Positions 25,709-34,138 of a stretch of 64,000 bases of DNA are shown in pieces. The stretch's first letter is position 1. Every line of letters starts with the position of its first letter. The DNA comes from Hyphomicrobiales bacterium (lineage in GTDB: Bacteria > Pseudomonadota > Alphaproteobacteria > Rhizobiales > Rhizobiaceae): assembly GCA_900473745.1 (NCBI GenBank), contig UCMW01000004.1, positions 558,001 to 622,000 of the forward strand. The letters run 5' to 3'. The notes below the pieces were generated by a model. The model ran no database searches. It was not told the origin of the DNA and saw only the letters and a list, made by a program, of their open reading frames with translations. A program made the position numbers and the translations under genes.

Positions 25709-28621
25709 TCACGCCCGCTTCATCAGCGGAAACCGCTCCTTGAGCAACCTCAGCACCGATTCCGAGCCGAGCGGCGGGCCAAACAGATAGCTCTGGCCGA
25801 AGTCGCAGCCCATCATGGCGAGGTCGGCGGCGTCTTGGTCGGTCTGGATGCCCTCGGCCACCACCTGCATGTCCAGCCCGCGCGCCATCGAGACGACGGA
25901 GCGGAGGAGGACGGACTTCTTGTCCGACTGGTCGCAGACCAGCGCCTTGTCGAGCTTGATCGTGTCGAAGGGGAAGCGGGTGAGATAGGCGAGCGATGAA
26001 TATCCGGTGCCGAAATCGTCGAGCGCCAGGCTGATGCCCGTGTCCTTCAGCTTTTCCAGCATCAGGCGCGCCTGTTCCGGGTTTTCCATGACCACGCTCT
26101 CGGTCAGTTCCAGTTTGATCCGCTTTGGATCGCACTGGGTCTTCACCAAGAGCGCGCGCACGTCATTGTAGATCTCGCTGGAAATCAGCTGGGCCGAGGA
26201 GAGGTTGACCGAGACGAAGATCGGCAGTTCGCCGGTCTGGCGCTCCCAGTCCATCAGGTCGGTGGCTGCCCGTTCCAGCGAGAACATGCCGAGTGGCTCG
26301 ATGAGGTCGGACATTTCCGCAATCGGAATGAATTCTGTCGGCGAAATCGTGCCGCGCTTCGGATGGTCCCAGCGCATCAGCGCTTCGAAGCCTGCGATCT
26401 CGCCGTTTGAGAGCCGCACGATCGGCTGGTAAGCCATCGACAGCTCCTTGCGCTCGATCGCGCGGCGCAGATCCGTTTCGAGCTGCAATCGGTCGGTGCT
26501 CACAGTGCGGAAGGCCGGGCGGAAAGGCTCGACCCGATTGCCCCCGGCGCGTTTCGCCCGGTACATGGCAAGCTCCGCATCGGCAAGCAGGCTTGCCGAG
26601 CTTTCCTGCTGGTCCACCCAGGAGACGAGGCCGATCGAGGCCGTCAGGTTGATTTCCCGATTGGCGAAATTGAGCGGCACCATGATCGCCTTGGACACAG
26701 CGTCGGCAAAGTCGGCGATCTTGCCCGGATCCTTCTCGGAGACAAGGATCAGGCCGAATTCGTCGCCGGAAAGTCGCGCCAGCGTGTCCTGCGGTTTCAA
26801 CAGCCGGCGCAAACGTCGCGTGATCGCAATCAGGATATTGTCGCCGGCAGCGATCCCAAGCGCATCGTTGACCTGCTTGTAGCGGTCGATGTCGATCGCA
26901 AGCACGGTGGGGCGCACATTGTCGGTTGTCGCTGCGAGTGACAGGATTGCCTGCAGCCGGTCGAGGAAGACCTCGCGGTTCGGAAGTCCGGTCAGATTGT
27001 CATGCATGGCATCGACGAGCAGCCGGTCGATCGAGTTCTTTTGCTCGGTCACGTCGATGATCGTGCCGACGCAGCGGATGACCTCGCCATTCGACCCGAG
27101 AACGGGCCGCGCGCGGATCTTCAGCCAATGAAAATGCCCGTCTTCGGCGCGGATGCGGAATTCGTGGCTGAGGCGTCCCTTGCGATGTTCGAGCAGCACG
27201 TCGAGCGTGGCGCGGAAGCGGTCGCGATCGTCGGGATGCAGGCGCGGTAGCCAGTTGCGGGCCGGGCCGTGCATGGTGCCCGGCGACAGGCCGAGACGTA
27301 TCGAGACATCGGGGCTCGTCACGACGCGGTCGCGGGCCACGTCCCAGTCCCAGACCGTGTCGCCCGAGCCGGTCAGCGCCAGCGACTGGCGCTCAAGGTC
27401 GGAGAACAGGCCCTGCTGATAGGCACCGCCGGCAAAGGCGTGCTGCATGACGGTGAAGCCGATCAGGAGAACGATGAGAACGAGGCCGCCACCGAGCGCC
27501 GGCTGGATGATGTCGTTGTCGAGCTGGCCGGTCACGGTCATCCAGCCGGCGAACAGCCAGACGAGGATCAGCACCCAGGTCGGCACAAGGAGAACCGCGC
27601 GGTCGTAACGGTTGAAGCCGAGATAGACGATCAAGCCGATGCCCACGACGCCCGTGAGCGCGAAGGAAACGCGCGCAATGCCGGCGGCGATCGAGGGGTC
27701 GAAGATCGCCACACCGAAGAGAACCGTGAGACCCAGCATCCAGGCAAGCGTCGCATAACCCAGATGCACGTGCCAGCGGTTGAGGTTGAGATAGGTGAAG
27801 AGGAAGATGACAAGCGAGGAGGCAAGCGCCACTTCCGCTCCCGCGCGCCATATTCGAATGTCGGACGAGGTGAGCGTGATCAGCTTTTCCAGGAAGCCGA
27901 AATCGACGCAGATATAGGCGAGCACGGCCCAGGCAAGCGCGGCAGCCGCCGGCAGCATGGACGTGCCCTTGACGACAAAGAGGATGGTCAGGAAGACGGC
28001 AAGCAACCCGGCAATCCCGAGCACGATGCCGCGATAGAGCGTAAACGCGTTGACCGTGTCCTTGTAGGCGTCCGGCTCCCACAGATAGATCTGCGGCAGT
28101 TCCGGTGTCGCGAGCTCGGCGACGAAGGTGATCACGGTGCCCGGGTTGAGCGTGATGCGGAAGACGTCGGCATCCGGGCTCGGTACGCGGTCGAGCGCAA
28201 AGCCTTCCGATGGCGTGATCGCCATGATCCGCTGCGAACCGAGATCCGGCCAGAACATCTTGGAGCCGGAAAGACGAAAATGCGGCGCGACGATCACGCG
28301 CTCCAGCTGTTCTTCGGAAACATTGGCAAGCGCGAACACCGCCCAATCGCCCTGGTGCTCCGGTGAACTCGACCGCACCTCGATGCGCCGGCGGATGCCA
28401 TCGGCACCGGCGGCAGTCGAAACCTGGAAGGCCTCGCCTTGGTTGGTGTAGATCTCTGTCGTCGCGGTCAGGTCCAGCGCATTGTCGTCCCGGGCGATCT
28501 TGACCGGTTCCACGGCAAGCGCCGCCGAGGCAACAAGCGCAGCGAACAGTGCAACGACCGCAGCCAGCCACAGGGCAGCGCGGCGAGGCACGGCGCGCGA
28601 AAGGGGTTCGGTTTTGCTCAT
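25709..28621 (-). CDS. Membrane PAS-GGDEF-EAL cyclic-di-GMP protein
   Basis: The 970-residue protein has an N-terminal signal/anchor, a periplasmic beta-rich segment (about 40-200) and seven membrane helices (about 205-400), a layout like 7TMR-DISM receptors. A PAS/PAC domain follows (about 420-545, with HEFRIRAEDGHFHWLKIRAR), then GGDEF (about 550-710) and EAL (about 725-960). The GGDEF motif reads SGDEF and the inhibitory site KPQD instead of RxxD. EAL motifs are intact: FEALMRWDHP, LELTESVVM, LDDFGTGYSSL, VVAEGIQT. The periplasmic part likely senses a ligand. Its ATG overlaps the GNAT stop (ATGA), so it ends an apparent thrC operon. Confidence 0.93.
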   Translation of the reverse strand: MSKTEPLSRAVPRRAALWLAAVVALFAALVASAALAVEPVKIARDDNALDLTATTEIYTNQGEAFQVSTAAGADGIRRRIEVRSSSPEHQGDWAVFALANVSEEQLERVIVAPHFRLSGSKMFWPDLGSQRIMAITPSEGFALDRVPSPDADVFRITLNPGTVITFVAELATPELPQIYLWEPDAYKDTVNAFTLYRGIVLGIAGLLAVFLTILFVVKGTSMLPAAAALAWAVLAYICVDFGFLEKLITLTSSDIRIWRAGAEVALASSLVIFLFTYLNLNRWHVHLGYATLAWMLGLTVLFGVAIFDPSIAAGIARVSFALTGVVGIGLIVYLGFNRYDRAVLLVPTWVLILVWLFAGWMTVTGQLDNDIIQPALGGGLVLIVLLIGFTVMQHAFAGGAYQQGLFSDLERQSLALTGSGDTVWDWDVARDRVVTSPDVSIRLGLSPGTMHGPARNWLPRLHPDDRDRFRATLDVLLEHRKGRLSHEFRIRAEDGHFHWLKIRARPVLGSNGEVIRCVGTIIDVTEQKNSIDRLLVDAMHDNLTGLPNREVFLDRLQAILSLAATTDNVRPTVLAIDIDRYKQVNDALGIAAGDNILIAITRRLRRLLKPQDTLARLSGDEFGLILVSEKDPGKIADFADAVSKAIMVPLNFANREINLTASIGLVSWVDQQESSASLLADAELAMYRAKRAGGNRVEPFRPAFRTVSTDRLQLETDLRRAIERKELSMAYQPIVRLSNGEIAGFEALMRWDHPKRGTISPTEFIPIAEMSDLIEPLGMFSLERAATDLMDWERQTGELPIFVSVNLSSAQLISSEIYNDVRALLVKTQCDPKRIKLELTESVVMENPEQARLMLEKLKDTGISLALDDFGTGYSSLAYLTRFPFDTIKLDKALVCDQSDKKSVLLRSVVSMARGLDMQVVAEGIQTDQDAADLAMMGCDFGQSYLFGPPLGSESVLRLLKERFPLMKRA

Positions 28622-29229
28622 GAGGACGTCTTGCCGTTCCGCGCCTTGGGGGCGCCGATCCGGGAGAACAGCAGATGATCGCGCCATTCCCCGTTGATTT
28701 TCAGATAGTCGCGCAAAAGACCTTCCCGCTCAAATCCCGTTTTTTCGAGTAGCCTCAGGCTGTTGACGTTGTCCGGAATACAGGCTGCCTCGATACGGTG
28801 CAACTCGAGCGGCCCGAAGATGTAGGGAATAGCCAGCTGAAGTGCGGCAAACATGTGGCCTTGGCGCGAATGGCGCTCGCCCATCCAGTAGCCGATCATG
28901 CAGCTCTGCGCGGCGCCGCGTCGGATGAGACCGACGGTAAGCCCGCCCAGCAAGGTGTTTTCCTCGCGGTCGAAGAGGAAGAAGGGCACCGCCAGGCCCG
29001 AGTGAAATTCCTGTTCATTACGCAGCACGCGCTGCCGAAAGGCCCGCTCGGTCAGTTCGTCGGGGCGCCAGGTAGGTTCCCAAGGCTGCAGGAAAGCGCG
29101 GCTTTCGCGGCGAAGCTGGTGCCATGGCTCGAAATCGCGGAACCGCGGCAGGCGAAGCATATGCCGTTCGCCGTGGAGCTCCGGCATGTCCGACTGCCGG
29201 GACAGAAACCGAAAGACCGAGCGCGTCAT
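28618..29229 (-). CDS. GNAT N-acetyltransferase, RimJ-like
   Basis: This 203-residue protein has the GNAT fold in RimJ/RimL arrangement: LRLPRFRDFEPWHQLRRESR at the N-terminus, GGLTVGLIRRGAAQSCMIGY (strands 4-5), HSRQGHMFAALQLAIPYIFG with the acetyl-CoA pyrophosphate-binding stretch, and ACIPDNVNSLRLLEKTGFER. RimJ acetylates the N-terminus of ribosomal protein S5 in E. coli; the target here could be a ribosomal or other protein. The ATG at 29229 is used; a TTG two codons upstream is weaker. It lies between the M16 peptidase and the GGDEF-EAL gene. Confidence 0.9.
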   Translation of the reverse strand: MTRSVFRFLSRQSDMPELHGERHMLRLPRFRDFEPWHQLRRESRAFLQPWEPTWRPDELTERAFRQRVLRNEQEFHSGLAVPFFLFDREENTLLGGLTVGLIRRGAAQSCMIGYWMGERHSRQGHMFAALQLAIPYIFGPLELHRIEAACIPDNVNSLRLLEKTGFEREGLLRDYLKINGEWRDHLLFSRIGAPKARNGKTSS

Positions 29230-29291
29230 CGTCAATCCCCGAGCGAAATCCGGCGGAGGTCTCCGCCGGTCGAGTTCAGCGTCCGCGATAG

Positions 29292-30590
29292 TCAGCCGAC
29301 GGCCTTGCGGACGCCTTCTGGCAGCGTGTTGAGAGCGCCCCTGATATCGTCGAGCGGAACGAGATGATCGACAGGGCCAATCGCGGAAAGCGTCGGCGTG
29401 GTGTCGAAGAACAGGCGTCCGGCGAGATCGGTCAGGCGTTCGGTGGTAATGCCGGCAAGCCGTTCCATCATTTCCTGGTTCGGAATAGTCCGACCATAGA
29501 GCATCATCTGGCGGGCGATCTGACCGGCGCGGGCAGCCGGGCTTTCCTGGCCCATCAGCAACTGCGCGCGGATCTGCGCGCGCGAGCGCTCGATTTCCTG
29601 CTGGTCGATGTGGTCGGAGACCTTGCGCAGTTCGTCGATGATCACGGGCACCAGTTCGGGCAGGTTTTCGCCACCGGTCGCGGCATGGATGCCGAAGATG
29701 CCGGTATCGGAAAAGCCCCAGTGGAAGGCGTAGACGGAGTAGCAGAGGCCACGAATTTCGCGCACTTCCTGGAACAGCCGAGACGACATGCCGCCGCCGA
29801 GGATGTTGGCGAGAATCTGCGAACAGTAGAAGTCCCGCATGTGATAGGCCTTGCCCTCGAAGCCGAGCAGGACCTGTGTGTCCATCAGGTCGCGCTCTTC
29901 GCGCGACTCGCCGCCCGTATAGTGAGCGACATCCATGACCGGGGTCGCAGACGGCTTTGTCGGCAAGGACGAGAAGCGTTGTTCCACCTGCTTGACGAAG
30001 GCGTCGTGGTCGACCCGGCCGGCGGCGACGACGAACATGCGGTCGGTCGTGTAATTGCGCGACAGATAGGCGCGGATCTGGTCGCTCGAGAAGGACTTGA
30101 CCGTCTCTGGTGTGCCGAGGATGCTGCGCCCGATGGTCTGGCCGCGATAGGCCTGTTCGGAAAAGCGGTCGAAGACCACATCGTCGGGCGTGTCGTCGGC
30201 AGCGCCGATCTCCTGCAGGATGACGTGTTTCTCGCGTTCCAGTTCCTCTTCGTCGAAGACGCTGTCGGTCAGGATATCAGCGAGGATATCGACCGCGAGC
30301 GGGACATTGTCCTTCAGCACGCGGGCGTAATAGGAGGTCGTCTCGGTAGACGTCGCGGCGTTGACTTCACCGCCGACATTTTCGATTTCTTCCGCGATCT
30401 GGCGGGCGCTACGCTTGTTCGTGCCCTTGAACGCCATGTGCTCGAGCAGATGCGCGATGCCATGCTCGGCTTCCGTCTCGTTGCGCGATCCGGATTTGAT
30501 CCAGGTTCCGAGTGCCACGCTTTCCAGATGTGGCATGTTCTCGGTTACGACAGTCAAACCCGATGGAAGCCGGGTGCACTCAACATTCAT
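29292..30590 (-). CDS. M16-family zinc peptidase (mitochondrial processing peptidase-like)
   Basis: This 432-residue protein is close to the alphaproteobacterial homologues of mitochondrial processing peptidase beta. The inverted zinc motif HLLEH is at residues 47-51, and the distal Glu lies in the EEELEREKHVILQEI helix. The glycine-rich flap GGGMSSRLFQEVREIRGLCYSVYA near residue 265 is intact. The substrate in bacteria is not settled. It follows thrC after 20 bp, a conserved rhizobial order. Confidence 0.94.
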   Translation of the reverse strand: MNVECTRLPSGLTVVTENMPHLESVALGTWIKSGSRNETEAEHGIAHLLEHMAFKGTNKRSARQIAEEIENVGGEVNAATSTETTSYYARVLKDNVPLAVDILADILTDSVFDEEELEREKHVILQEIGAADDTPDDVVFDRFSEQAYRGQTIGRSILGTPETVKSFSSDQIRAYLSRNYTTDRMFVVAAGRVDHDAFVKQVEQRFSSLPTKPSATPVMDVAHYTGGESREERDLMDTQVLLGFEGKAYHMRDFYCSQILANILGGGMSSRLFQEVREIRGLCYSVYAFHWGFSDTGIFGIHAATGGENLPELVPVIIDELRKVSDHIDQQEIERSRAQIRAQLLMGQESPAARAGQIARQMMLYGRTIPNQEMMERLAGITTERLTDLAGRLFFDTTPTLSAIGPVDHLVPLDDIRGALNTLPEGVRKAVG

Positions 30591-30610
30591 GGTTCGTCTT
30601 TCCGCACTTC

Positions 30611-32008
30611 CTACCTGACTGCTCGCGCATGATGACTGACAAAGCTTTCGACGGCTTTGAGTTCCGCGGGCAGGACTTCGAAGCGCTCCTCCCTGTCCAT
30701 CAGATCAGCAAGCCACGCCGGAAGCGCGGGGTCAATACCGGAGGCCGATTTTACTGCCGCCGGGAACTTGGCCGGATGGGCCGTGGCCAGCACCACCATA
30801 GGGCTTTGCGGCTTCTCGAATTTCTTAGCCACATGCACGCCGACCGCCGTATGCGGGTCGAGAAGATAGCCGGTCTCGTCGAGAACGGCGCGGATCGTCT
30901 TCGCCACTTCCTTCTGCGTCGCGCGCCCGGCGCGGAAATCCTTGCGGATGAACTTGAGTGCTTCCGGCTTGATCTCGAAGGCGCCGGACTGCTTCAGCCC
31001 TTCCATCGAAGAGCGGATGGCGGATGCATCGCGGTCATAGGCTTCGAACAGCAGGCGTTCGAAGTTGGAGGATATCTGGATGTCCATCGACGGCGATGTA
31101 GTCGCCGAAACGCCCTTCATCTCGTAGCGCCCGGTCTTCATCGTGCGCGCCAGAATGTCGTTGTCGTTTGTGGCGATGACCAGCTTGTCGATCGGCAGGC
31201 CCATCTTCTTGGCGACATAACCGGCGAAGATGTCGCCGAAATTGCCGGTCGGAACCGTGAACGACACCTTGCGGTCGGGTGCGCCGAGCGCCACGGCCGA
31301 GGTGAAGTAGTAGACCACCTGCGCCATGATACGGGCCCAATTGATCGAGTTCACGCCCGAAAGGCCGACGCGGTCACGGAAGGGGCCATCGTTGAACATC
31401 GCCTTCACCAGGTTCTGGCAGTCGTCGAAATTGCCCTCGACGGCGATGGCATGCACGTTTTCGTCCGTCGACGAGGTCATCTGGCGCTGCTGCACCGGCG
31501 AGACCTTGCCATGCGGAAAGAGGATGAAGATGTCGGTGCGCGCGCGGCCGGCAAAGGCGTCGATCGCAGCGCCACCCGTGTCACCGGATGTGGCGCCGAC
31601 GATGGTCGCCCGTTCGCCGCGCTTCTCGAGCACATGGTCCATCAGTCGGGCGATGAGCTGCATCGCCACGTCCTTGAAGGCGAGCGTCGTGCCGTGGAAG
31701 AGTTCGAGCACGAAGGAATTCGGCCCGGTCTGGACGAGCGGCGCGACGGCCGGATGCTTGAAGGTCGCATAGGCCTCGTCGATCATCGCCCGGAAGGTCT
31801 TCGGCTCGATTTCGCCATTGGTGAAGGGCAGCAGAACATCGAAGGCGACGTCTTCGTAAGACTTGCCGCGCAGGCCCCGGATCGCTTTCTTCGACATCTG
31901 CGGCCATTCGCGCGGAACGTAAAGTCCGCCGTCACGGGCAAGGCCTGCCAGAAGTGCGTCACAAAAGCCGAGGCTCGGGGCCTCGCCGCGGGTCGAGATA
32001 TATTCCAC
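30611..32008 (-). CDS. thrC: Threonine synthase
   Basis: ThrC converts O-phosphohomoserine to threonine using PLP. The 465-residue product begins MEYISTRGEAPSLGF, the usual N-terminus for this class. The PLP lysine is Lys112 in HGTTLAFKDVAMQL. Phosphate-binding segments include VGATSGDTGGAAIDAF and PTGNFGDIFAGYVAKKMG. It heads a minus-strand run with the M16 peptidase, GNAT and GGDEF-EAL genes. Confidence 0.97.
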   Translation of the reverse strand: MEYISTRGEAPSLGFCDALLAGLARDGGLYVPREWPQMSKKAIRGLRGKSYEDVAFDVLLPFTNGEIEPKTFRAMIDEAYATFKHPAVAPLVQTGPNSFVLELFHGTTLAFKDVAMQLIARLMDHVLEKRGERATIVGATSGDTGGAAIDAFAGRARTDIFILFPHGKVSPVQQRQMTSSTDENVHAIAVEGNFDDCQNLVKAMFNDGPFRDRVGLSGVNSINWARIMAQVVYYFTSAVALGAPDRKVSFTVPTGNFGDIFAGYVAKKMGLPIDKLVIATNDNDILARTMKTGRYEMKGVSATTSPSMDIQISSNFERLLFEAYDRDASAIRSSMEGLKQSGAFEIKPEALKFIRKDFRAGRATQKEVAKTIRAVLDETGYLLDPHTAVGVHVAKKFEKPQSPMVVLATAHPAKFPAAVKSASGIDPALPAWLADLMDREERFEVLPAELKAVESFVSHHARAVR

Positions 32009-32320
32009 GTCGCTTATCCCTATAGTTCAAATGATCGGAGCCGAAGCGCCGCCAAACCTATGGCGTTTCCGATAAAGAGGTTTGCCCGTTTGCGCCAGTG
32101 CGCCAGCCAGGATTTCGCAAGCCCGGCAATCGTCTGTGGCCTCGGCCATGCCACCCTGTGGTCCGGCTGTTGCGGGGCAATCGAATTTTGACTCAAATTG
32201 CCGGCTACCCAATCGATTTTTCTCGTGGCCGCTGGTATAGACCATCCGCGAGGGCGCTGAAAAGCCTCAAGTTTGACTGTTTTTCGGCTGTTTGGCCGAG
32301 CATGCGGAAGGTGAAGTCTC
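32009..32320. other. Divergent intergenic region, thrC / lipoprotein gene
   Basis: These 312 bp separate two divergent genes and must hold both promoters. I find no coding region with convincing codon use. Two TTGACT hexamers (32188-32193 and one near 32273) are possible -35 elements for the plus-strand gene, but no good -10 at proper spacing is evident. Confidence 0.4.
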
Positions 32321-32893
32321 GTGTCTGTAAACGTGTCGCGCGGTGTTGTCGCCGTTTCGCTGATGATGGTTCTCTCGGGTTGCAATGCTGGCAGCCTCGG
32401 CAGCAGTCTCGGCCTTTCCTCGTCCGAACCCGCAGCCGCGGCGCCTGCGGCCACGCCCGCGGTCGCTACCGACCAGCAGGCTTTCGTCCAGGGCTTCTGC
32501 CCGCAGATTTCGCTGACTGACGGCACGGCCGTTTACCGTTCCTATGTGCGGGGCAAGGACGGCGATGCCGAACAGGTCGTCTTCCAGGCGTCTCTCGCCG
32601 ACTCGACGCGCTCGTGCTCCCGGACCGACACGACACTCACCGTCAATGCACTGATCCAGGGGCGCCTCGTTTCTGGTCCACAGGGCAAGGCCGGCACGAT
32701 CAACCTGCCGGTCCGCGTCACGGTCATCGACGGCGGCCAGGAAGTGTCCAACGAACTCGAACAGTATCCGGTCACGATCGCGGACGTGAACACACCGGTC
32801 CAGTTCGTCTACAGCCGCGCCGTCACGATCCCCGGCAATGTCTCCGGCATGACCCGCGTCTATATCGGCTTCGAACAGCCGAAGAAGAAGTAA
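32321..32893 (+). CDS. Putative lipoprotein of unknown function
   Basis: The 190-residue product has a lipoprotein signal (GVVAVSLMMVLSGC, lipobox LSGC), an Ala/Pro-rich linker (about residues 36-50) and a beta-rich domain with two cysteines (FCPQISL and RSCSRTD) that may form a disulfide. I do not recognise a named family with confidence; similar small envelope lipoproteins are common in rhizobia. The start is a GTG at 32321 behind GGAAGGTGAAG; a second in-frame GTG four codons later is possible. Confidence 0.8.
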   Translation: MSVNVSRGVVAVSLMMVLSGCNAGSLGSSLGLSSSEPAAAAPAATPAVATDQQAFVQGFCPQISLTDGTAVYRSYVRGKDGDAEQVVFQASLADSTRSCSRTDTTLTVNALIQGRLVSGPQGKAGTINLPVRVTVIDGGQEVSNELEQYPVTIADVNTPVQFVYSRAVTIPGNVSGMTRVYIGFEQPKKK

Positions 32894-32916
32894 GTCTTTC
32901 AAGGAAAATCGCCGGT

Positions 32917-32940
32917 TCGGATGATTTGGGCATCATCCGA
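32917..32940. terminator. Bidirectional hairpin between convergent genes
   Basis: A 9-bp perfect stem (TCGGATGAT with ATCATCCGA) and a 6-nt loop lie 24 bp after the lipoprotein stop and eight bp after the stop of the minus-strand coiled-coil gene. Confidence 0.6.
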
Positions 32941-32948
32941 CGCCTTCC

Positions 32949-33347
32949 TCAACCAAGCGAGAGCTTGCTCTCAACAGTGATCAGGCGAGTATTTACGTCC
33001 TCCGCGATCCGCATGGCGTTTGATGCATCCTGCAGTGCAGTCAGAACCTCATTGTACTGCCCGACGACTTCAATCTGGGTGCGCTTGATGTCGCGGGACC
33101 GCTCGTCGAGCATGGCTTCCGCCTCGTCCATTCGAGATATGATCGCACCAAGTCGGGTTGACGTCTCGCTATGGTGTCGAGACGCCAGTTCGTGCAGCGA
33201 ATTCATCTTGCGATTGAGTTTCGTGATTTCTGTCTCGACCGTACTGAACTTTTCAATTGCCGCTTCGACCATGCTAAGGGTCCGCTTCTGACCATTGAAC
33301 AGAGCTTCAACGAGTGAAAGCAGCTTGGTTTCGTCTGTGCCAGCCAT
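32949..33347 (-). CDS. Predicted coiled-coil protein of unknown function
   Basis: This 132-residue, highly charged protein appears almost entirely helical, with heptad-like hydrophobic spacing through MVEAAIEKFSTVETEITKLN and RLGAIISRMDEAEAMLDERS. It has no signal peptide, membrane helix or cysteine. The ATG at 33347 has GAGGA six bases upstream. I do not recognise a family. It could be a structural or scaffold protein; nothing in the neighbourhood clarifies its role. Confidence 0.72.
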   Translation of the reverse strand: MAGTDETKLLSLVEALFNGQKRTLSMVEAAIEKFSTVETEITKLNRKMNSLHELASRHHSETSTRLGAIISRMDEAEAMLDERSRDIKRTQIEVVGQYNEVLTALQDASNAMRIAEDVNTRLITVESKLSLG

Positions 33348-33430
33348 ACTCAATCCTCAAGTTGCCATATAATATGGCACTGACTTGTCCGCACGACAAG
33401 AACTGGAGCGGCTGGAGCTCTCCCTCAAGA

Positions 33431-34024
33431 CTATGCCCGCCGCGTCAGCGCCACCAGATAGCGTGTCGCCCTGTCACTGCCGTTGACGAAGACACAGTCT
33501 TGAGGCGCGCCGAGCTGCAGGCAGTCGCCGGCCGAAAGCTTGTGGCTCTTTCGTCCCTCGACGAAGTCGAGTTCCCCCTCCAGGACATGGATCTGCTGGT
33601 GCTGGAAGCTGAAGGCGGAGGCCGGGTAGGGGACACGCACACCCGCCGGCAAGACCACCTCGATCAGTTCGAGTTGTCCGCCATTGGTGGGTGAGAGTGT
33701 GCGGCGCGAATAGCCCGTCTCAGGATCGATCCAGACCGGCTGGTCGCTCCGCCTGGCCAGGCGGTCACCCTCGCGTTCCGCCATGGCGAGCAGCACCGAA
33801 AGCGGCAGTCCGAAGGCGCCCGACAGCCGGCCAAGGACGGAGGCCGTCGGGCTCGCCTCGCAGCGCTCCACCTTGCTGATCATCGCCTTGGAAACACCGG
33901 AGCGCGCCGATAGCTCGGCAAGCGACCATGACCTGATGTCGCGTTCTGCCCGAATGCGCGCCGCAATTGCCCGCGCCTGCCGTCCCTCGTCATAGCCGTC
34001 AGCCAGTCTTGTGGTCTCGGTCAT
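33431..34024 (-). CDS. XRE-family regulator with C-terminal cupin domain
   Basis: This 197-residue regulator has an N-terminal helix-turn-helix (SLAELSARSGVSKAMISKVE, then RCEASPTASVLGRLSGAFG) and a C-terminal cupin (about 110-190; FQHQQIHVLEGELDF, HKLSAGDCLQL) that should bind a small effector. Such regulators often control the adjacent catabolic gene. It diverges from the FMN monooxygenase gene with 114 bp between. The ATG at 34024 follows AAGGG. Confidence 0.9.
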   Translation of the reverse strand: MTETTRLADGYDEGRQARAIAARIRAERDIRSWSLAELSARSGVSKAMISKVERCEASPTASVLGRLSGAFGLPLSVLLAMAEREGDRLARRSDQPVWIDPETGYSRRTLSPTNGGQLELIEVVLPAGVRVPYPASAFSFQHQQIHVLEGELDFVEGRKSHKLSAGDCLQLGAPQDCVFVNGSDRATRYLVALTRRA

Positions 34025-34138
34025 TTGCGCCCTTGCCAAAACGGTCCTGCGCGTCTTCTATAGTGGACGAAAGAATACGATAGAGGATGCGGCATTGGCA
34101 AGTCGTGGGCTTGTCTTGCCATGGCTGGGGGAACCGAC

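Noticed and set aside
27269..28366. Plus-strand open frame opposite the N-terminal half of the GGDEF-EAL gene
   Set aside because: The frame is His/Glu/Arg-rich nonsense typical of the antisense of a membrane-protein gene.
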